Assembly: GCF_014217335.1 (NCBI RefSeq)
Contig: NZ_CP060093.1
Span: forward strand, 62,001 to 126,000
Direction: 5' to 3'
Length of the DNA stretch: 64,000 nt
DNA from: Teredinibacter purpureus
GTDB taxonomy: Bacteria; Pseudomonadota; Gammaproteobacteria; Pseudomonadales; Cellvibrionaceae
Shown here: positions 61,597-64,000 of the stretch, piece by piece
How positions within the stretch are numbered: the stretch's first letter is position 1
How the letters are laid out: each line of letters begins with the position of its first letter
Program-made: the position numbers and the translations under genes
The notes under the pieces: generated by a model
Told to the model about the DNA's origin: nothing
Databases searched by the model: none
The model's input: only the letters and a program-made list of their open reading frames with translations

Positions 61597-61655
61597 TTTT
61601 TTCTTTCCCTAATTTCCTTTAAGTTTAAGCCGCATCTAAGATGTCGTATCTCTGC

Positions 61656-62042
61656 TTAGCTGCCAGCACTCCAAATCAACGGTCTGAAATACTGCTCATT
61701 CATCATGATGTGTTTTCGCTTTTGCTCCATTGCTGCTTCAACGGATCTAGATGATTCCGGCAGAGTCGGGTTGTACTCAACTGAAGACAATAAATACCGG
61801 CTGCCGGTTTTTGTTTCTGCATACCAACCACATGATAAAATATTACTTACCCAAACCACTTCAGATGTTTCTACCCAATCGCCATCTGCAAATCTTGGAG
61901 TAGCACCAAATATGTACCCTGTAATATTTTGCCCTATACACGCCCCTTGAAATATACCATCGAAACAAATTCCGTTGGCGGTTTTTGACAAATAGCTATT
62001 GACTGAGCCGCGCATATATTTTGTGAATAACGTTTCTTTCAC
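61656..62042 (-). CDS. Unknown protein (128 aa), first gene of array 3
   Basis: A beta-rich soluble protein with FDGIFQGACIGQNITGYIFG and SCGWYAETKTGSRYLLSSVE; not recognised. The start is GTG at 62042. It is the first gene after the palindromic promoter. Confidence 0.55.
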   Translation of the reverse strand: MKETLFTKYMRGSVNSYLSKTANGICFDGIFQGACIGQNITGYIFGATPRFADGDWVETSEVVWVSNILSCGWYAETKTGSRYLLSSVEYNPTLPESSRSVEAAMEQKRKHIMMNEQYFRPLIWSAGS

Positions 62043-62074
62043 GGTGAATTACCCATTAAGTTAACATGGGTCCA

Positions 62075-62102
62075 ATTATACCGTAAGCGCTTACGGTGAC
62101 AA
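62075..62102 (-). promoter_or_regulatory. Promoter with palindromic operator in its spacer, driving array 3
   Basis: On the minus strand TTGTCA (62097-62102) and TATAAT (62075-62080) are separated by 16 bp. The spacer plus one base on each side is the perfect palindrome ACCGTAAGCGCTTACGGT (62080-62097). A second, imperfect palindrome (CCCAT...ATGGG around GTTAAC, 62052-62070) follows the -10. This is a textbook repressible promoter. It lies just after the 59-aa gene stop. Confidence 0.75.
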
Positions 62103-62103
62103 C

Positions 62104-62283
62104 CTACGTGTTGAATTTGATGCCTCTTTTTTCATAAAGTTTTTTTGCTAGGTTGCGCACCTCGACAGCATCATCTTTATGCATCACTACTTTAAGATTC
62201 GACAGGCCAGCATCACGAATTCTCTGTTCACGAGTTTTCATTCTGTCTTTAGCTGTGTAATCGTAATTTTTATCTTTACTCAT
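62104..62283 (-). CDS. Small antitoxin- or repressor-like protein (59 aa)
   Basis: A basic protein, MSKDKNYDYTAKDRMKTREQ at the start, then RIRDAGLSNLKVVMHKDDAV and EVRNLAKKLYEKRG. The layout of a short strand followed by two helices is that of small plasmid-type antitoxins and repressors. It lies between the integrase and the palindromic promoter and is a candidate for binding it. AGGG precedes the ATG. Confidence 0.55.
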   Translation of the reverse strand: MSKDKNYDYTAKDRMKTREQRIRDAGLSNLKVVMHKDDAVEVRNLAKKLYEKRGIKFNT

Positions 62284-62295
62284 TTAATTTGAACC

Positions 62296-63039
62296 CTAAT
62301 ACATTTTCTTAGAAGCGTTAATAACCTCAGCTTTGGTTGGCATCAAATAGGGCTGAATAGATGTTAAATTCTGGCTACGCATTAGCTCTACAATATCATC
62401 ATAGAATTCATGCTCTTCAGCCTTCCTATCAAGAATATTTGCTAGTTCGTTGGCAAAGTATTTCCGCCCACTATGTGAACTGTAGTCAGTGTCCTCACCA
62501 AATGCTCTTTTGTAAAATCGCTTAAAAGCTCTCTCCAAAACATCACATGCCTTGTATTCAGTCGTTACCTTGTTCTTGCCTTCCCCTTTAGTCCTCTTCT
62601 TAATGCTCATCGCAAACCTTCTTCCGGTTTCCGTCAAAAACACCTTACTATTAGGTTTTAGGCCTTTATATTTATTTAAATCATCAGTAATCATATGTTT
62701 CTTTTTAAGCCGATACTCGAAGTAATTATCAAGCGCCTCTTGAAACTTTTTGTTTCTCGGAAAGATTGCTCCTGATCTTCCAGATTTGGTGAATTCACCA
62801 GGTATCCAACCCTCTAATAAATATGATCCATCTTCCGCAATTATGTGCCTCACTTCAATATTTGCGATTTCGGAAACGCGTAACCCTGTCGTTGCAGAGC
62901 ACAATATCAATGCTGCGTCTCTTTCTGGTGTTCGACCTGAACCTTTAGCAACCATAACTGCATGCTTTAGATGTGGTTTTGTGAAGGCTGGCGCGCCATC
63001 TTCACCTCGTGGTGCGGGAAAATACCGCTTTTCTCTCAT
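62296..63039 (-). CDS. Tyrosine recombinase catalytic protein (247 aa)
   Basis: A compact integrase with TTGLRVSEI (R54), HSGRKYF (H189, R192) and SIQPYL (Y231). The usual N-terminal core-binding domain is short or absent. It is upstream of, and codirectional with, the 59-aa gene and array 3. It may move the array or its genes. No attachment site was identified. Confidence 0.75.
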   Translation of the reverse strand: MREKRYFPAPRGEDGAPAFTKPHLKHAVMVAKGSGRTPERDAALILCSATTGLRVSEIANIEVRHIIAEDGSYLLEGWIPGEFTKSGRSGAIFPRNKKFQEALDNYFEYRLKKKHMITDDLNKYKGLKPNSKVFLTETGRRFAMSIKKRTKGEGKNKVTTEYKACDVLERAFKRFYKRAFGEDTDYSSHSGRKYFANELANILDRKAEEHEFYDDIVELMRSQNLTSIQPYLMPTKAEVINASKKMY

Positions 63040-63062
63040 AACGGAAATAACCTTTTAAAGCA

Positions 63063-63647
63063 TCAATTCCTATATGTATAGGAATTGATCAATAAGGTCA
63101 AGAAAATACCCACGAAATATGAACTTATCGGAAATCGCTGATACTCCTCTAAGCAGGAATCCAACGTCCTAAACAACAACGCTTCACGTGGATCGTGTAA
63201 CAAGGATATTTGTTGATACTGTTTTGTAACTTTGGACTCAAGCCTCAGCGGAATCCCTTCTTTAAGCATAATCGAATGAACATCTATTAAGCGCAGATAT
63301 TCGAAATCCTTTTCATCCAAATCATAGCGCTTACGGCCATCAGGGTATTTTTCTACAAGGTTATGGCACCGCCGGCACAGCGTAACCAACATCTTTTCGT
63401 TCTTACCCTCTAGGACCTCCAAATCATAGCTACGATGATGGACGTCCATTTCGATACGCTTACCGTTCGCTGTGCATATTTTGCATGTCCGCTGATCGCG
63501 CTCAAAAACCCACTTTTTTATTTTCCCCCAGAGCGATGCATTAAGATAGCGATCATACTCAAGTAACGTTAAATCACGCAGCCCCTCCTTTGCCAAACGT
63601 TTATACACCTTATCAAGGGTTGGCTGGACTGTTTCTATCAGTGTCAC
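63063..63647 (-). CDS. HNH endonuclease (194 aa)
   Basis: HNH motif with zinc Cys pairs: FERDQRTCKICTANGKRIEM, DVHHRSYD, then LCRRCHNLVEKYPDG. The C-terminus contains a hydrophobic stretch (YFVGIFLTLLINSY). It overlaps the next upstream gene by 4 bp and lies 23 bp above the integrase, so the three may be one operon. Confidence 0.8.
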   Translation of the reverse strand: MTLIETVQPTLDKVYKRLAKEGLRDLTLLEYDRYLNASLWGKIKKWVFERDQRTCKICTANGKRIEMDVHHRSYDLEVLEGKNEKMLVTLCRRCHNLVEKYPDGRKRYDLDEKDFEYLRLIDVHSIMLKEGIPLRLESKVTKQYQQISLLHDPREALLFRTLDSCLEEYQRFPISSYFVGIFLTLLINSYTYRN

Positions 63648-63985
63648 AAAGAATACTCTTCAGTTGCAGGCGTATTACCTATTAGGCGTTTCTGAATACC
63701 CATCGTGCATGATTCAATCTCTTGGTCACTAAACCGTGACCCAGATAAGTCCGAGACTTCAGCTGCAAACTCTACCAAAATTTGACTGGCTGCCGCGGGC
63801 TTATCAAACGACGAGGATGACCAAGAAACGTATGTTTTCGAAATCAGTAAATGCCCTGCACTATCTTTAACAGTTAAAAGAGGACTGAGAGCACGCATTG
63901 CATAGGTAAAGTATTCTTCTTTCCTTGTGCACCAAACTCGAGAAATATCAAGCAGTCCATCCTGAAGGTATACCTTCACTCCCAC
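63644..63985 (-). CDS. Unknown protein, near right edge
   Basis: A 113-aa soluble protein starting with GTG at 63985 (or 63979, which has GAGGG at a good distance). Not recognised. It overlaps the HNH gene by 4 bp. It may continue the operon beyond the window. Confidence 0.5.
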   Translation of the reverse strand: MGVKVYLQDGLLDISRVWCTRKEEYFTYAMRALSPLLTVKDSAGHLLISKTYVSWSSSSFDKPAAASQILVEFAAEVSDLSGSRFSDQEIESCTMGIQKRLIGNTPATEEYSL

Positions 63986-64000
63986 CCTCTTGTTGCCATC

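Larger units (their letters stand above)
60920..61618. repeat. 699-bp direct repeat, copy B
   Basis: Second copy of 57551-58249. The differences shorten two of its three frames. Its right end meets TTAAAGGAAA of the junction below the 61656 gene; its left end meets the truncated fragment. Confidence 0.95.

Noticed and set aside
28203..62042. Integron attC sites in the small-gene arrays
   Set aside because: Gaps between genes are mostly under 20 bp and I see no paired R/L boxes with GTTRRRY ends, so a classical integron is not supported.
1..64000. CRISPR array
   Set aside because: No series of regularly spaced identical repeats was found; the only tandem repeats are the 10-, 13- and 21-bp ones listed.
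1..64000. tRNA or rRNA genes as integration targets
   Set aside because: No cloverleaf or conserved rRNA sequence was recognised, including next to the two tyrosine recombinases.

Overview
The window reads as accessory DNA (a large plasmid, chromid or integrative element) of a Gammaproteobacterium, probably marine. Support: RdgC- and Tus-like proteins and LpxH copies typical of gammaproteobacteria, a TonB receptor, EAL and hybrid-kinase signalling, a modest G+C content, and no rRNA, tRNA or ribosomal genes. It carries a self-contained DNA-handling set: an accessory RecA without an acidic tail, a UvrD-like helicase, a KfrA-like coiled-coil protein, a stand-alone FEN-type 5'-3' exonuclease next to a protein made only of the HhH/BRCT tail of NAD-dependent DNA ligase, RdgC, a possible Tus-like terminator protein and two tyrosine recombinases. 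No replication initiator or conjugation machinery is clearly visible. The organism is an inference.

Layout. 0-6 kb: orphan M41 (FtsH-type) protease domain, unknown regulator-like gene, recA, small genes, UvrD-like helicase. 6-12 kb: unknown genes, KfrA-like protein, secreted protein, TcpQ/PilL-like lipoprotein, a run of very small genes. 12-16 kb: exonuclease, ligase-tail protein, HipA/HipB-like pair. 16-24 kb: two paralogous winged-helix regulators, a periplasmic binding protein plus hybrid histidine kinase, an HTH regulator with a short leader ORF, an EAL phosphodiesterase. 24-28 kb: a two-gene unit behind an iterated operator, then a tyrosine recombinase behind a 48-bp near-perfect hairpin. 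28.2-31.7 kb: small-gene array 1 (minus), including an R2K-like ATP-grasp protein. 32.2-36.7 kb: a complete QatABCD anti-phage operon. 36.8-42.3 kb: TonB receptor, CPBP protease, ceramidase-family protein, site-2 protease. 42.5-54.9 kb: a degenerate 7TM hybrid kinase, small-gene array 2 (47.6-49.3 kb), RdgC, secreted nucleases, Tus-like protein. 55-56.8 kb: a dead and an intact lpxH-like gene. 57.5-62.1 kb: small-gene array 3, led by an integrase (62.3-63.0 kb), with HNH endonuclease and a partial gene at the right edge.

The most unusual signal is the set of three minus-strand arrays of short, mostly unrecognised genes. They are joined by the same junction, in which the stop codon of one gene runs into the ribosome binding site of the next (TAA/TAG/TGA then AGGAAA, then the start). 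A 699-bp block of array 3 is present twice at about 99 % identity, and both ends of the block lie in this junction. Array 3 starts at a promoter whose 16-bp spacer is a perfect palindrome, just downstream of an integrase and a 59-aa gene. This looks like an integron-like way of collecting genes without visible attC sites, with exchange at the stop/RBS junction. That interpretation is inference; the repeats, junctions and promoter are seen directly.
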